Of a stretch of 64,000 bases of DNA, positions 21,547 through 30,068 are shown one piece after another. The stretch covers positions 186,001 through 250,000 of the forward strand of contig JBMNGN010000002.1 in NCBI GenBank assembly GCA_050949865.1. Reading direction: 5' to 3'. The DNA comes from JBMNGN01 sp050949865. Lineage in GTDB: Bacteria; Bacillota; Syntrophomonadia; Syntrophomonadales; Syntrophomonadaceae. Below the pieces are notes generated by a model that saw only the letters and a list, made by a program, of their open reading frames with translations, was not told where the DNA came from and searched no databases. How positions within the stretch are numbered: the first letter of the stretch is position 1; every line of letters starts with the position of its first letter. A program made the position numbers and the translations under genes.

Positions 21547-22209
21547 TTAGGCGGATATAGTTTTCGAGCCCTTGGCAAGTTGAGCTGCTCTGGTCCAGGG
21601 ACCGAAGGGCTTACCTACCGGTAAAACCTCAATACCATAATGAGTATTCAGCAAGGTAGCTGCGCACCCGTAAAAAGATACAATTGAAATAAATAATTCC
21701 GAATACGCAGCCAGTTGGTGCCAAAAGTGTCCTCCCCAGCCCAGGGTACTCATAAATAGCCCCAGGAACAGTAAATCGATTAATACAAAATCCACGAACA
21801 GCATTTTATTAGTTCCCATAGAACCGAGGGTCATAATAAAGGTGAAAATAAAGTAACCCAGAAAGGCAAATCCCATCTGGTGCGGATCAAATTCCAGATT
21901 ATTGCCAATTATCCCGGAGGATATCATCCAGCTCATACCCATGCCGAACCAGAAAACACCATAACCGCAAAATGCAGTAGCTCCAAATGTATTATTATGT
22001 TTATAATCCAACATCCCTGCATAAAATTGAGCCAGAGCTCCTAAGAAAATAGCCCAGGGAATAACATAAACCACCCCGTCAGTTATACCCAATTTAGATG
22101 AAGAGGCTACCAGGGTAACCATTGCTAAGCCTAACAATCCTAACGGGGAAGGATTGCCAACTACTTCCTGGACATGACCAGTTACTTTGACATCAGATAA
22201 ATTCGACAT
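21547..22209 (-). CDS. Acetate/succinate uptake transporter, GPR1/FUN34/YaaH (SatP) family
   Basis: This 220-residue protein has six hydrophobic segments. The family signature NPSPLGLLGLAMVTLV occurs near residue 19, and GALAQFYAGMLDYKHNNTFGATAFCGYGVFWF is the classic second conserved block. Members move acetate and related short acids with protons. The ATG at 22209 is chosen because GGAGG stands just upstream, inside a longer open frame. In a fatty-acid- or alcohol-oxidising anaerobe, acetate export is a sensible role, but direction cannot be read from sequence. Confidence 0.9.
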   Translation of the reverse strand: MSNLSDVKVTGHVQEVVGNPSPLGLLGLAMVTLVASSSKLGITDGVVYVIPWAIFLGALAQFYAGMLDYKHNNTFGATAFCGYGVFWFGMGMSWMISSGIIGNNLEFDPHQMGFAFLGYFIFTFIMTLGSMGTNKMLFVDFVLIDLLFLGLFMSTLGWGGHFWHQLAAYSELFISIVSFYGCAATLLNTHYGIEVLPVGKPFGPWTRAAQLAKGSKTISA

Positions 22210-22412
22210 AAATACCTCCATCTTATTAATATTTTGTTATTAAGCATAATCCCTCCTTTGCTTATTACGTTGTGCAGGTAGTTTTTCCCCTTAACTATTC
22301 AACGCAGATACTTAAACTCCTCTAAGATTGTGACAATTTTCTTAAATTCTAAAAAGTTTGTGAAATTTCCTTTGTTTCTTAAGTGCTAAACGGTCTTAGC
22401 AAGTTCTTAAGT

Positions 22413-22440
22413 AAAAAAAACCGTCCTATCCAGGACGGTT
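22413..22440 (-). terminator. Minus-strand intrinsic terminator without an upstream gene
   Basis: AACCGTCCT (22419-22427), loop ATCC and AGGACGGTT (22432-22440) form a 9-bp stem. Read on the minus strand it is followed by eight U residues. No minus-strand gene lies to its right before the divergent MerR gene, so it either attenuates the transporter leader or ends a small RNA. It lies in the 460-base gap 22210-22669, which holds no gene. Confidence 0.65.
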
Positions 22441-22516
22441 ATGCTCATATAATTAACCAGGTTAATCCATAGAGCATAAATAAAAGTGGAAGGGAAAGTA
22501 GGTTTGGTAATAAAGT

Positions 22517-22588
22517 TAACTGTCAAGTTAATTGTTAAGTTAATAATTGTTTAAGCTATATCATTTAGTTTATAAATAATTGTTAAGT
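22517..22588. repeat. Iterated TTGTTAAG motifs upstream of the MerR gene
   Basis: TGTCAAG (22521), TTGTTAAG (22532), TTGTTTAAG (22548) and TTGTTAAG (22580) recur within about 70 AT-rich bases in the divergent region between the transporter and the MerR-type gene. Such spacing suggests an operator array; which protein binds is inferred, not shown. Confidence 0.45.
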
Positions 22589-22669
22589 CTATGAGCCCGA
22601 TTTTTAGCGCTTTGAACTTTATTCACTTACCTGATAACAATTTATGAAGTGAAGGGAGGAAATGTTACT

Positions 22670-23164
22670 GTGGAAGAAAGATTCTATAAAATCAGTGAAG
22701 TGGCTGAAATGCTGCATACAGAACAGCATACTCTACGTTACCTCGAAAATACTCTCAAGCTAAAGATAAAGAGAAATGAGCGCGGTGACCGGCTGTACAC
22801 GGAATCAGATATAGAAACCCTTAAACTGGTTATGAAGTTAAAAGAAAAGGGGTTAAATACTACCGCAATCAAAATGGCCCTGGAAAACACTGAGGAAACC
22901 GAGACCAGTTTGAGCCCCAAGCCGGGTTCGGCTAGTGTGGATATTTATGAAGTAGTCTCCATTGCCAGGCGAATCGTGGAACAAAACGAAATGCTGCTGG
23001 AGCAGAACAAGAATATGGAACAGCGGTTAGAGAAATTGGAGCAGAAGATTGAAAATCGAAACCTGGAACGGGAAAGGAAAATCGATGAGTTTTTAAAGCT
23101 ATGGAAGGCTGAACAGGAGTCAAGGGGAAAGTCCTGGCTGGCAAAATTGCGAGGAAAATCCTAA
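22670..23164 (+). CDS. MerR-type HTH regulator with C-terminal coiled coil
   Basis: This 164-residue protein starts with a MerR-like winged helix (FYKISEVAEMLHTEQHTLRYLE, RNERGDRLYTESDIETLKLVMKLKEKGL). A Ser/Pro linker follows, then a long charged coiled coil (about residues 95-150, rich in QNKNMEQRLEKLEQK) instead of an effector-binding domain. The architecture resembles DUF3967 or RacA-like MerR proteins, some of which are structural DNA binders. GTG 22670 follows GGGAGGA at 22654-22660. It is divergent from the acetate-type transporter and may regulate it. Confidence 0.85.
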   Translation: MEERFYKISEVAEMLHTEQHTLRYLENTLKLKIKRNERGDRLYTESDIETLKLVMKLKEKGLNTTAIKMALENTEETETSLSPKPGSASVDIYEVVSIARRIVEQNEMLLEQNKNMEQRLEKLEQKIENRNLERERKIDEFLKLWKAEQESRGKSWLAKLRGKS

Positions 23165-23187
23165 GGTTCTGACAAGAAGTTGAGAAG
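23152..23187. repeat. 36-bp direct repeat, copy 1 (end of the MerR gene)
   Basis: The 36 bases from 23152 to 23187, which include the last codons and stop of the MerR-type gene, are repeated exactly at 23227-23262. The period is 75 bases. The segment contains the word GGTTCTGACAAGAAG. Confidence 0.85.
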
Positions 23188-23226
23188 TCTTGCCCTCGGC
23201 ATAGCGGAGGGCATTGGAGAGCTCCA

Positions 23227-23262
23227 AGGAAAATCCTAAGGTTCTGACAAGAAGTTGAGAAG
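23227..23262. repeat. 36-bp direct repeat, copy 2 (end of the Hsp70-like gene)
   Basis: This is an exact copy of 23152-23187. It overlaps the last codons and stop of the convergent Hsp70-like gene, so a short tandem duplication has moved the two 3' ends relative to each other and supplied new C-terminal codons to one of them. Confidence 0.85.
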
Positions 23263-24927
23263 GGCTAACAATTTGTAAAAAACAGTTTCGAAATGCCCTT
23301 CAAATGGAGTCTGGGGTGTTTCCTGAACTTTATTAAGCCGGTTTTTAAAGACCTTCATCAAATCCGGATTAAGGTATTTATAATGGTTTATTAAATCGTA
23401 TGCAGCCAGCTGGCCTTTGATAAAGGAATCGGCAAAACCCTCACCTGGTTGGTATCCGGCTCTTTGTTCCAGATTTTCCACCTCAATGATTGATTCCTTC
23501 AGATTAAGGTACAGATCGAATACCGGAGGGATATCCCGGCTTTCCTCCTCAATATGGATTATTAACTCCTGACCGGTAAAGGTCCTGTCAACTATTTCTT
23601 CTTCTGCTGATACTTCAAATACCCTGACAACTGTTTTAGACGGATCAGGTGAGATATTAAAAAGTGATGGCTCCTGAATGGATAAGATCCTGTACCTGCC
23701 ATGGAAATCAAGGGCTAGGTTGGCCGTGTCAAAAGGAATCTTTTCCAGATAAGCAGTATCCCCGGCATGATTTGGTTTTTCAATATAAAAATTAAAAGGA
23801 TAAATGGTCTTAATACTGGTGAGCAGCGGCATAGAAGGCTGATCCCATACCCCCAGTCCTGCCACTACATTATGATCCAAATCTGGTGGAGATATAACCG
23901 GTATCTTTGGACAAACCCGGTTAATGAAATCCCTCACCCCGGGAGTCTGGGAGGCACCTCCCAGCAAAAGTATATAGTCAACGGCGAGCCTGTCTGAATA
24001 CAGGCCGATATCTCTGGCTTTAGGGACTATATACTCATTGAAATACACCTGGAACCGGTCAAATACCGGCTGCATTAGGTACAGGAAGCCTTTCTGGTCC
24101 AGGGAAAGGGAAAGAGAATACCCGTTAATTATTTCCGGGCAATCCAGGTAACCGTAACCGGTGGTGGAAATTTCAATTTTGAACTGCTCGGCCAGGCTTA
24201 AAAGGCGGTTTAACTGGAAGAGTTCCCGGGATGATCCAGGGTTATGGTTGATAATGTTTTCCGGCAGATGAAACCCAGTGCGGGCTAATAAAGCCGGGGC
24301 AAAAATATTTCTAATAATGCCCTTATCCAACTCAGAACCGGAAAAGATATCGTGTCCCGTCTGCAATTGAGCCTCCAACAATATCTGGTTGCCGGGCAGC
24401 AGGCTGATAAAACTGAAATCAGCAGTGCCTCCGCCGATGTCAATGGTAAGAATATCGCCATCCAAGGATTGGCTTGGGTTTAAGAAAGAGTGCCCCAGCA
24501 AAGCGGCTACTGGTTCGGGAATTAGCCGGACTTCATCGATTAAAAAAGCTTTTTTCGCTGCATTGAGCAAGAGCCGTCGCGCTTTTAAACCAAAATAATT
24601 AGGAACGGAAAGGTTTAAGGCATCAACTTTAAGATGGTGCGGATCTATCCAGATTTGCTTTATGTAGCGGAAAAAACCGGTAATTATATCTTCCAGGCCA
24701 TAGCCCCCCAGGGTGAGCCCGGGGTTTCTTTTCATTTCTATCTTAAGAAATTTAACGGTTTCTACTTCAGGATCGTTTAAGCGCACGACCCAGTTACCAA
24801 AGTAGAGCTGTTGGTTTCTTATATCATAACCTGCTATGGTCGGTAAATCAGCCAGGCTTATAAAAGTGTTATTCTCAATATATCCAATCTTGGTGAAGGA
24901 AGTCCCCAGATCAATGCCCAACTGCAT
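23236..24927 (-). CDS. Hsp70-like actin-fold ATPase
   Basis: This protein of about 563 residues has the actin/Hsp70 ATPase motifs: phosphate-1 LGIDLGTSFTKIGY (residues 3-16), a connect segment RLIPEPVAALLGH, phosphate-2 ILTIDIGGGTADFSF and the adenosine loop ILLLGGASQTPGVRDFI. The C-terminal 170 residues form a beta-rich then helical region unlike the standard DnaK substrate domain, and no EEVD-type tail is seen. The ATG at 24927 is used; a TTG at 24933 is possible. The reading frame overlaps or abuts the upstream gene, so the four-gene cluster is probably translated together. It has no DnaJ or GrpE homologue next to it. Confidence 0.85.
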   Translation of the reverse strand: MQLGIDLGTSFTKIGYIENNTFISLADLPTIAGYDIRNQQLYFGNWVVRLNDPEVETVKFLKIEMKRNPGLTLGGYGLEDIITGFFRYIKQIWIDPHHLKVDALNLSVPNYFGLKARRLLLNAAKKAFLIDEVRLIPEPVAALLGHSFLNPSQSLDGDILTIDIGGGTADFSFISLLPGNQILLEAQLQTGHDIFSGSELDKGIIRNIFAPALLARTGFHLPENIINHNPGSSRELFQLNRLLSLAEQFKIEISTTGYGYLDCPEIINGYSLSLSLDQKGFLYLMQPVFDRFQVYFNEYIVPKARDIGLYSDRLAVDYILLLGGASQTPGVRDFINRVCPKIPVISPPDLDHNVVAGLGVWDQPSMPLLTSIKTIYPFNFYIEKPNHAGDTAYLEKIPFDTANLALDFHGRYRILSIQEPSLFNISPDPSKTVVRVFEVSAEEEIVDRTFTGQELIIHIEEESRDIPPVFDLYLNLKESIIEVENLEQRAGYQPGEGFADSFIKGQLAAYDLINHYKYLNPDLMKVFKNRLNKVQETPQTPFEGHFETVFYKLLALLNFLSEP

Positions 24928-24929
24928 TA

Positions 24930-26519
24930 TCAATCAACACCTTTCTGTGCTATTACCATATACGGTACTTCCTCATCCGTAAGCTGGCCTACCTTGATAA
25001 TGAACAGGTCTCCTTCCTCCTCCAGGACCGTGTTGTGGCTGTAACTGGCCGATACCCTGGTTTCAACCTGGTGTTTATCCAGAATATAAAGGTAGTTCTC
25101 CGGGAACGGTTTGCCCCGTTCAATGGGGATTCGATCTACCTTGATGGCCAGTTCCCTCCAGGTGCGAGAAATATTACGGGGAGCCAGCATCCGCTCCAAA
25201 TCTACCCTGGTATTATGAAGGATAGAAGAATGAGCAGCAATACTATCTGATATTGCCGCCCCTACCGAGGCAAGATGCTCAGCATGCTGCTGTTTTTCAT
25301 CTGCTGATTTCATAATAAACTTAAGCAGGGATAGCTGGGCCTTAAGCTGAGGCATTATGATCGAATACAGGTGCTGCCCCAGCTCTTCTTCAGCCTGGTT
25401 AAAGAAACCATGGTCAAAACCGTGCATCAGTTCCCTGGTTTTGTCAATAAACAGGGATAGGCTTGGGGCCGGAGCCCGGGAAAGATCACTTGCCAACGAT
25501 CTGACTGCATCTCTGGCGGCAAGTAGTTTTTCCAGTAAACTGGAAAGATAGGGCCTATTAGTGCCATTTACTTGATCCAGGTTCATTATAAGAGCGGTTT
25601 GATCATTTCCTATATAGGGCGGTGATTTTTCCAAAATTAGAAGGAGGCTGGCCAGCCAGGATTCGAAGCTTTTTACTGTTTCTCCAATCTGGTTATAGTC
25701 CCCGGTCTGCAATTGCAGCCTTAAATGTTCACAATAATGCCGGTAATGGGAATGGATTTGTTCTTGGTAAAAAGAGGCGGTTTCTTTAAGTTCACGATTT
25801 CCCAATTCCCGGCTCCGCTGGAGCAAATCTTCCCTAACCTGTTTAATGTTTAACGGGTATTCATCCTGGGAAGCAATAAGAGCTGAAACCTCCCGTTGGG
25901 AGTATCGAACCAGTAATCGTATTAAATCCAGTTCAAGTCCGGTCTGGGGATTATTCCAATCTAAACTGCTGAGACTCCTTATTTGGGTTATAACGGCTGG
26001 ATGTGTTTTTAAGGCGTTTAGCAAATCTGATTCTCCAGCCAGCCTGGCCAGATGGGCCAGGTTAGTTCCTGTCCGATCCAGGGCATCTCCTGTCTTTTCC
26101 AGGGTATTAAGGAAATCCATAGCTGCCCACATAGAATGGCTTCTTAAAGACTGGCTCAGTTGGCGGATTTGCCCTTGATATATATCCAAAACCCCCAGCA
26201 AAGTTTTTATTCGGTTAAATAGTTTGGCATATCGCTTAAGGTTGGCCATAATATCATGGTAAACCAGGTTTAATTGCCGGTTTAAGCCCAATTGCTCATT
26301 TACCTGTTCCTTGATCTGGTCTTTGTACCAGGGAAATACCTGGTCGTGAAAGCTCTTATAGTAATAACTATTAATCTCCAGGAGATAGCGGTCAATCTCT
26401 GCCAGGTTGTTTAAATCCAGGTCAGGCCGAACCAAGTGTTGAATATTCTGTTTTAACGCAGCTACCAGCTCTTCCAGGCAGCTTATATAATGGTTATAAT
26501 CAATTCCGGTCCGATCCAC
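24930..26519 (-). CDS. Unrecognised helical protein of the Hsp70-like cluster
   Basis: I do not recognise this 529-residue protein. It has no signal peptide or membrane segment. Residues 1-440 read as long amphipathic helices rich in Leu, Gln and Arg, and the last 80 residues (KVDRIPIERGKPFPENYLYIL, EEEGDLFIIKVGQL) look beta-rich and form a distinct domain. Its stop touches the start of the Hsp70-like gene and it begins two bases after the preceding stop. The tight spacing suggests a partner, co-chaperone or substrate adaptor of the ATPase; that is inference. Confidence 0.8.
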   Translation of the reverse strand: MDRTGIDYNHYISCLEELVAALKQNIQHLVRPDLDLNNLAEIDRYLLEINSYYYKSFHDQVFPWYKDQIKEQVNEQLGLNRQLNLVYHDIMANLKRYAKLFNRIKTLLGVLDIYQGQIRQLSQSLRSHSMWAAMDFLNTLEKTGDALDRTGTNLAHLARLAGESDLLNALKTHPAVITQIRSLSSLDWNNPQTGLELDLIRLLVRYSQREVSALIASQDEYPLNIKQVREDLLQRSRELGNRELKETASFYQEQIHSHYRHYCEHLRLQLQTGDYNQIGETVKSFESWLASLLLILEKSPPYIGNDQTALIMNLDQVNGTNRPYLSSLLEKLLAARDAVRSLASDLSRAPAPSLSLFIDKTRELMHGFDHGFFNQAEEELGQHLYSIIMPQLKAQLSLLKFIMKSADEKQQHAEHLASVGAAISDSIAAHSSILHNTRVDLERMLAPRNISRTWRELAIKVDRIPIERGKPFPENYLYILDKHQVETRVSASYSHNTVLEEEGDLFIIKVGQLTDEEVPYMVIAQKGVD

Positions 26520-26520
26520 T

Positions 26521-27993
26521 TTACAGCACCCCCAGATATTTTCCGATTACTATGCTTTTCCTAAAGCTTCCCATCTCTCCGGTAAAAAGGCGGGCCCGAT
26601 CGGCTAAATCCCTTTCCAGCTGACCAGGGCGGCGGTAATAATCAATTGCCTTAAGTATGCGCTCAGCCTCCTGGCGCACCGGGTTTTCCACCCTGGGAGC
26701 GAGTTGTTTAACCATAAAGTGATTTATAAAAAGACGGGATGGAATCCAATGAAACAGTTTTAGGTAGCCTTCCAGTAAACCACTGGCTTCAGCTTTGCCC
26801 GTTTCGGCCATGTTGTAAAACAGCAGTAGTCTTGTGAGTTCCAATATGATAAAGCCTTCATGGGGCATGGACGGTATCCTTTCTATTCCCAGTTCAATCA
26901 AGTCGGCTGCGAAACTGGATCCCAGCCTTTCAGCAATTACCGTATCGTCCAGCAGTGGGGCTTCGCTGGGGCGGTATTGAGAAATCTGCGCAATTATAAT
27001 CAACAGCTCGAAGAAAATGTTTTTGCTGTTGGCATTGAATCCAGCTGCAATCCCCTCAAAAAGTTTCAGATACAACAGCGAACCTGGGTCGGGACTGATA
27101 CGGGGAAAATAAGTCTTAAACAGTTTATCAGCCAGGGAATAGGCTCGGGCTGGTTCAGCAATAAGCCCATAAAAAGGGATTACCTTGCGCAGTAATTTGT
27201 GAAACTGCTTGAATACCTGCTGGTCATCCAGTATCCTGGCAATGCGGTTTTTCTGCTCATAGTTCTGGTAGGTATCAATCAGGACCGCTAGGCAATCTTC
27301 GATCATTCCGCATTCAAATATCAAGTCGCTGGATTGTAACAGGCGGTTGAACCTTTCGGCACTATAGGGATCATCGTTGAAGTGGGAATGGGTGCTTAAG
27401 GATTCAATGGCTTCCGCTAGCTTAGCCAGCCGATCTCCGTAAATGGTTGGATTATTATAGGGTTTATTAAAGGGCCCCTCAAAAACCCCGAAATACCTCT
27501 CTCTTTTGGCCTTAATCAGTTGATCCAATCTGGTTTTTAGGAGTTTTTTTAATTCTGGGTTCCCGGTGCGGGGAAGCAGAAACTGGCAGCCGGCTAGGTC
27601 GAGAACATTGACAATACGCCAATAATACTGGTACAAGTCGCGGTGATAAATGTTGATTAAAAAAAGCAGCTTTTCGGGCTGGGGATGGTTTTTGGCAATA
27701 TACCAGGGCAAGAATTCCAGGAAATCATGGATTATCTCGCCGGGCGCACCGGCCAGCCAATTTATAGCCGGCATAAGGTGCAGGTTATCAAACAGCTTCT
27801 GGAAGAACACAGGCTTGTGGGCAGTGAAGAACAAGCTGCGGAAATTGAGCCATATATCCTTTTCCGTGGCGAATTGGATTTCCGGGCTATTAGGATGGTT
27901 GCGTAATTTAGCGCGCAGGTTTAGCTCCTCCTGCCATTCCTGGAGCAACTTATAAAAGGGATGTCCATGGTTAAAATCTCTTACCTTAGTCAT
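26521..27993 (-). CDS. Unrecognised helical-repeat-like protein of the Hsp70-like cluster
   Basis: This 490-residue soluble protein matches no family known to me. It is almost wholly alpha-helical, with aromatic-rich helical segments (HPFYKLLQEWQEELNLRAKL, FLEFLPWYIAKNH, LYQYYWRIVNVLDLAG), in the manner of an armadillo/HEAT-like scaffold. The ATG at 27993 has AGGAG eight bases upstream and is preferred to the ATG at 28014. It overlaps the preceding gene by eight bases, the mark of translational coupling. Confidence 0.8.
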   Translation of the reverse strand: MTKVRDFNHGHPFYKLLQEWQEELNLRAKLRNHPNSPEIQFATEKDIWLNFRSLFFTAHKPVFFQKLFDNLHLMPAINWLAGAPGEIIHDFLEFLPWYIAKNHPQPEKLLFLINIYHRDLYQYYWRIVNVLDLAGCQFLLPRTGNPELKKLLKTRLDQLIKAKRERYFGVFEGPFNKPYNNPTIYGDRLAKLAEAIESLSTHSHFNDDPYSAERFNRLLQSSDLIFECGMIEDCLAVLIDTYQNYEQKNRIARILDDQQVFKQFHKLLRKVIPFYGLIAEPARAYSLADKLFKTYFPRISPDPGSLLYLKLFEGIAAGFNANSKNIFFELLIIIAQISQYRPSEAPLLDDTVIAERLGSSFAADLIELGIERIPSMPHEGFIILELTRLLLFYNMAETGKAEASGLLEGYLKLFHWIPSRLFINHFMVKQLAPRVENPVRQEAERILKAIDYYRRPGQLERDLADRARLFTGEMGSFRKSIVIGKYLGVL

Positions 27994-28690
27994 ACGCCGA
28001 ACTCCTAAAGACATTAAATACCTGGTTTAATAGCCGGCATGCATTCCTGGCCTTGGATTCATCCTTTTCACTAAGAAAGATGAAAAAATAAATCGACCTT
28101 TCTTTATTGGTAAAGATTCCTCCCAGCTTATCCGGGGATATATATTCAAACCGCTCCCGGGCGGTTTTCCTGGTAAGATAACGCTGGGTTTGCAGTCTGG
28201 TGATAAACGGGTACCGCTTGAGCCGGTCGAAATGGGCTTTTAAGCCAATTTCCTTATAGGGGTTGGAATCTTCATATTTGATGGCCGGTTCAGCCTTACG
28301 GGGTGCGGGGAGCTGTACCGGCTGCTCTTGCTGCTGCAATGCCGACAAAACTGGTTTCAGCGAGAGCAGGCTACTATGGTTCCCGAGCAGATACTCTACA
28401 TAAGGAAATAGATCAGGGGGAATTAGTTCCGGGATTATAATATTGTTCTCCAGCAAAGGTATTGCACTGGGATTATAAGCCAGATAACTGATAAGATCAT
28501 CGATTTCTTTGGGGAACCGGGGCAAATAGGTACTGTAATCGGCAAAAAGGATTCGAGCATAATGGTTATACACTGTTTCATATGATTCCGGTGATTTCAC
28601 GCGCAAATCCTCAATATACTGCATAAGCTTCCAATACTCATCGGTATTAAGTTTAATATGGCGATCCAGCTTTTTAAAAATTGCTCTCAT
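27986..28690 (-). CDS. Unrecognised protein, first gene of the Hsp70-like cluster
   Basis: This 234-residue protein is of unknown family. It is helical and basic at the N terminus (FKKLDRHIKLNTDEYWKLMQ), with a Pro-rich linker near residues 126-135 (QPVQLPAPRK) and a compact C-terminal region. No signal peptide or membrane segment is seen. It is first in the cluster, behind a TTGGCA/TAAAAT promoter. The ribosome site is weak (GGGTAG), so expression may be low. Confidence 0.75.
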   Translation of the reverse strand: MRAIFKKLDRHIKLNTDEYWKLMQYIEDLRVKSPESYETVYNHYARILFADYSTYLPRFPKEIDDLISYLAYNPSAIPLLENNIIIPELIPPDLFPYVEYLLGNHSSLLSLKPVLSALQQQEQPVQLPAPRKAEPAIKYEDSNPYKEIGLKAHFDRLKRYPFITRLQTQRYLTRKTARERFEYISPDKLGGIFTNKERSIYFFIFLSEKDESKARNACRLLNQVFNVFRSSAYD

Positions 28691-28714
28691 ATACTACCCA
28701 GTTTTTATTGTTTT

Positions 28715-28744
28715 ATTTTAGCGGATTGGTTGATAAAATGCCAA
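28715..28744 (-). promoter_or_regulatory. Promoter of the Hsp70-like cluster
   Basis: On the minus strand TTGGCA (28744-28739) and TAAAAT (28720-28715) are 18 bases apart, 25 bases before the first start codon of the cluster. It is a sigma-A-like match with one mismatch in each hexamer. No CIRCE or other heat-shock operator is visible. Confidence 0.5.
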
Positions 28745-28782
28745 TCTCAATTTCTTGATTTGACTTTTATGCTTAAATAGAT

Positions 28783-28791
28783 TGTTATAAT
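28783..28791 (+). promoter_or_regulatory. Extended -10 promoter of the YiiX-like gene
   Basis: TGTTATAAT matches TGnTATAAT. A TTGACT at 28760 is too far away (20 bases) to be a normal -35. Transcription would start near 28798, which argues against the TTG at 28799 as start codon of the next gene and favours the GTG at 28850. Confidence 0.55.
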
Positions 28792-28849
28792 ACTAATATT
28801 GTTTGCCTGCGGGATGAAATCTAGTCGATTGTGGTGGAGCGATTATACC

Positions 28850-29476
28850 GTGTTTAAGAGATGTTTAAATATAAATTCGGTTATATTGCTAGTCTTTCCA
28901 ATAATATCAATAGCCTTGGCCATATTGATCCTGTATAATAACCCGGAGGCTATTAAAAAACAGGATGCCATAATATTTACCTATTTGAACAATGCCGTTA
29001 AAGGCCGGGTTGGTTATGGATTTAATGCCTATTACGATAATGATATCTCTTTCTCAGGGCTGGAGCCGGGTGACATTGTTTTGGGTGCCTACCCGGGATG
29101 TGCTTACGGAGGATTTTCCCATGCAGGGGTCTATATTGGCAATGGCAGGGTTTTGGAGAGTTATGTTGACCTGGGGGTTACTATTCAGCCTATTGAACAC
29201 TACAGGGAATACAGCCGGATCGCTTTATTAAGAGTAAATGCCGATGTAAGGGATAAGCAAATGGCAATTGACTATATGCAGAAATTTCTGGGCCAGATGT
29301 TTTACCCCATGGCTTTTAAGCCGGGGGAACGTTTTTGGAACTGTACCAAAATTATGTGGAAGGCTTATTACTTACAAGGTATAGATTTGAGCATTTCTAA
29401 GGATTTATGGGTAACCCCGGATGAGTTTTACTATAGCCCCAATGTTTCAGTTATCCGGGAAAAGGAAAGGGAGTAG
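28850..29476 (+). CDS. YiiX-like permuted papain-fold protein, membrane-anchored
   Basis: This protein of about 208 residues has an N-terminal membrane anchor (VILLVFPIISIALAILIL) followed by a circularly permuted NlpC/P60-type domain: LEPGDIVLG, then FSHAGVYIGNGRVLES with the catalytic-type His, and FWNCTKIMWKAY with the catalytic-type Cys. This order (His before Cys) marks the YiiX/YaeF group of amidases or cysteine peptidases. The GTG at 28850 with GGAG at 28836 is chosen; longer versions would start almost on the transcription start. Likely acts outside the membrane on peptide or lipid amides. Confidence 0.8.
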   Translation: MFKRCLNINSVILLVFPIISIALAILILYNNPEAIKKQDAIIFTYLNNAVKGRVGYGFNAYYDNDISFSGLEPGDIVLGAYPGCAYGGFSHAGVYIGNGRVLESYVDLGVTIQPIEHYREYSRIALLRVNADVRDKQMAIDYMQKFLGQMFYPMAFKPGERFWNCTKIMWKAYYLQGIDLSISKDLWVTPDEFYYSPNVSVIREKERE

Positions 29477-29508
29477 CAGCGATTTCAATTTTAGTCAGGG
29501 TCTTTAGG

Positions 29509-29928
29509 TTGTATTTTATTCATTTTTTCGCTTTTTTTGCGGTTTGGTTCAGCACTTATTTCCCTGGCTGGGACATTGCCCTTTCCGTGCTCTATTTAGC
29601 GATAATCGGGATAGAATCAAAGAATAGCCGGGATTTGTCATGGGGTTGCCGGGTGATTTCTGCTATTATATGGCAGGCCCCGGCGATAGCTTTATGTGTC
29701 ATAATTATTACAGGGCTTTCGGCAGGAGGGCTCAGCAACTATGCTATATTTTTGCTGCAGTTCTGGCATACTCCTTTGCTGCCGTTAGTTTCCTTGTTTC
29801 CGGGAACCTTGTACGCAGGGAAACCGGTTTATTATTATATTCTGTTGGGGCTGTCCTTTTTTATGGTACTATACTACTGCTGGACTGGATTTAGCCAATC
29901 AAAAATCCGTTGGCGGTTGCAGGATTAA
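29509..29928 (+). CDS. Small membrane protein of unknown function
   Basis: This 139-residue protein consists of four hydrophobic segments: IHFFAFFAVWF at the N terminus, IALSVLYLAIIGI, AIALCVIIITGLSAGG and YYILLGLSFFMVLYY. No family is recognised. The start is uncertain: TTG at 29509 lacks a convincing ribosome site, and the open frame continues upstream into the end of the preceding gene. It probably forms an operon with the YiiX-like gene. Confidence 0.6.
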   Translation: MYFIHFFAFFAVWFSTYFPGWDIALSVLYLAIIGIESKNSRDLSWGCRVISAIIWQAPAIALCVIIITGLSAGGLSNYAIFLLQFWHTPLLPLVSLFPGTLYAGKPVYYYILLGLSFFMVLYYCWTGFSQSKIRWRLQD

Positions 29929-29978
29929 TAGTCGGGTATGCCGGTATTAAAGTTAACAACTCCACCAACGGATATTTT
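29905..29978 (+). other. Inverted repeat spanning the end of the 29509 gene
   Basis: ATCCGTTGG (29905-29913) and CCAACGGAT (29965-29973) are exact complements, with ATTTTT after the right arm. The loop is 51 bases, long for a terminator. Part of the left arm lies in coding sequence. Confidence 0.4.
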
Positions 29979-30008
29979 TAAGAACCGAATACCAAACCCG
30001 ATTAGGGC

Positions 30009-30068
30009 CGGTATATAGTTAGTTATAAGATTTATCCTTTGAATAAAGGGACTTATAAATATATACCG
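30009..30068. repeat. Nested inverted repeat before the sigma-54 activator gene
   Basis: Three concentric arms pair in register: CGGTATAT (30009-30016) with ATATACCG (30061-30068), TTATAAG (30023-30029) with CTTATAA (30052-30058), and CCTTT with AAAGG around a GAAT loop. It is the main feature in the 348-base gap between 29929 and 30276. It may be a leader RNA structure or the core of a small mobile element. Confidence 0.5.
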
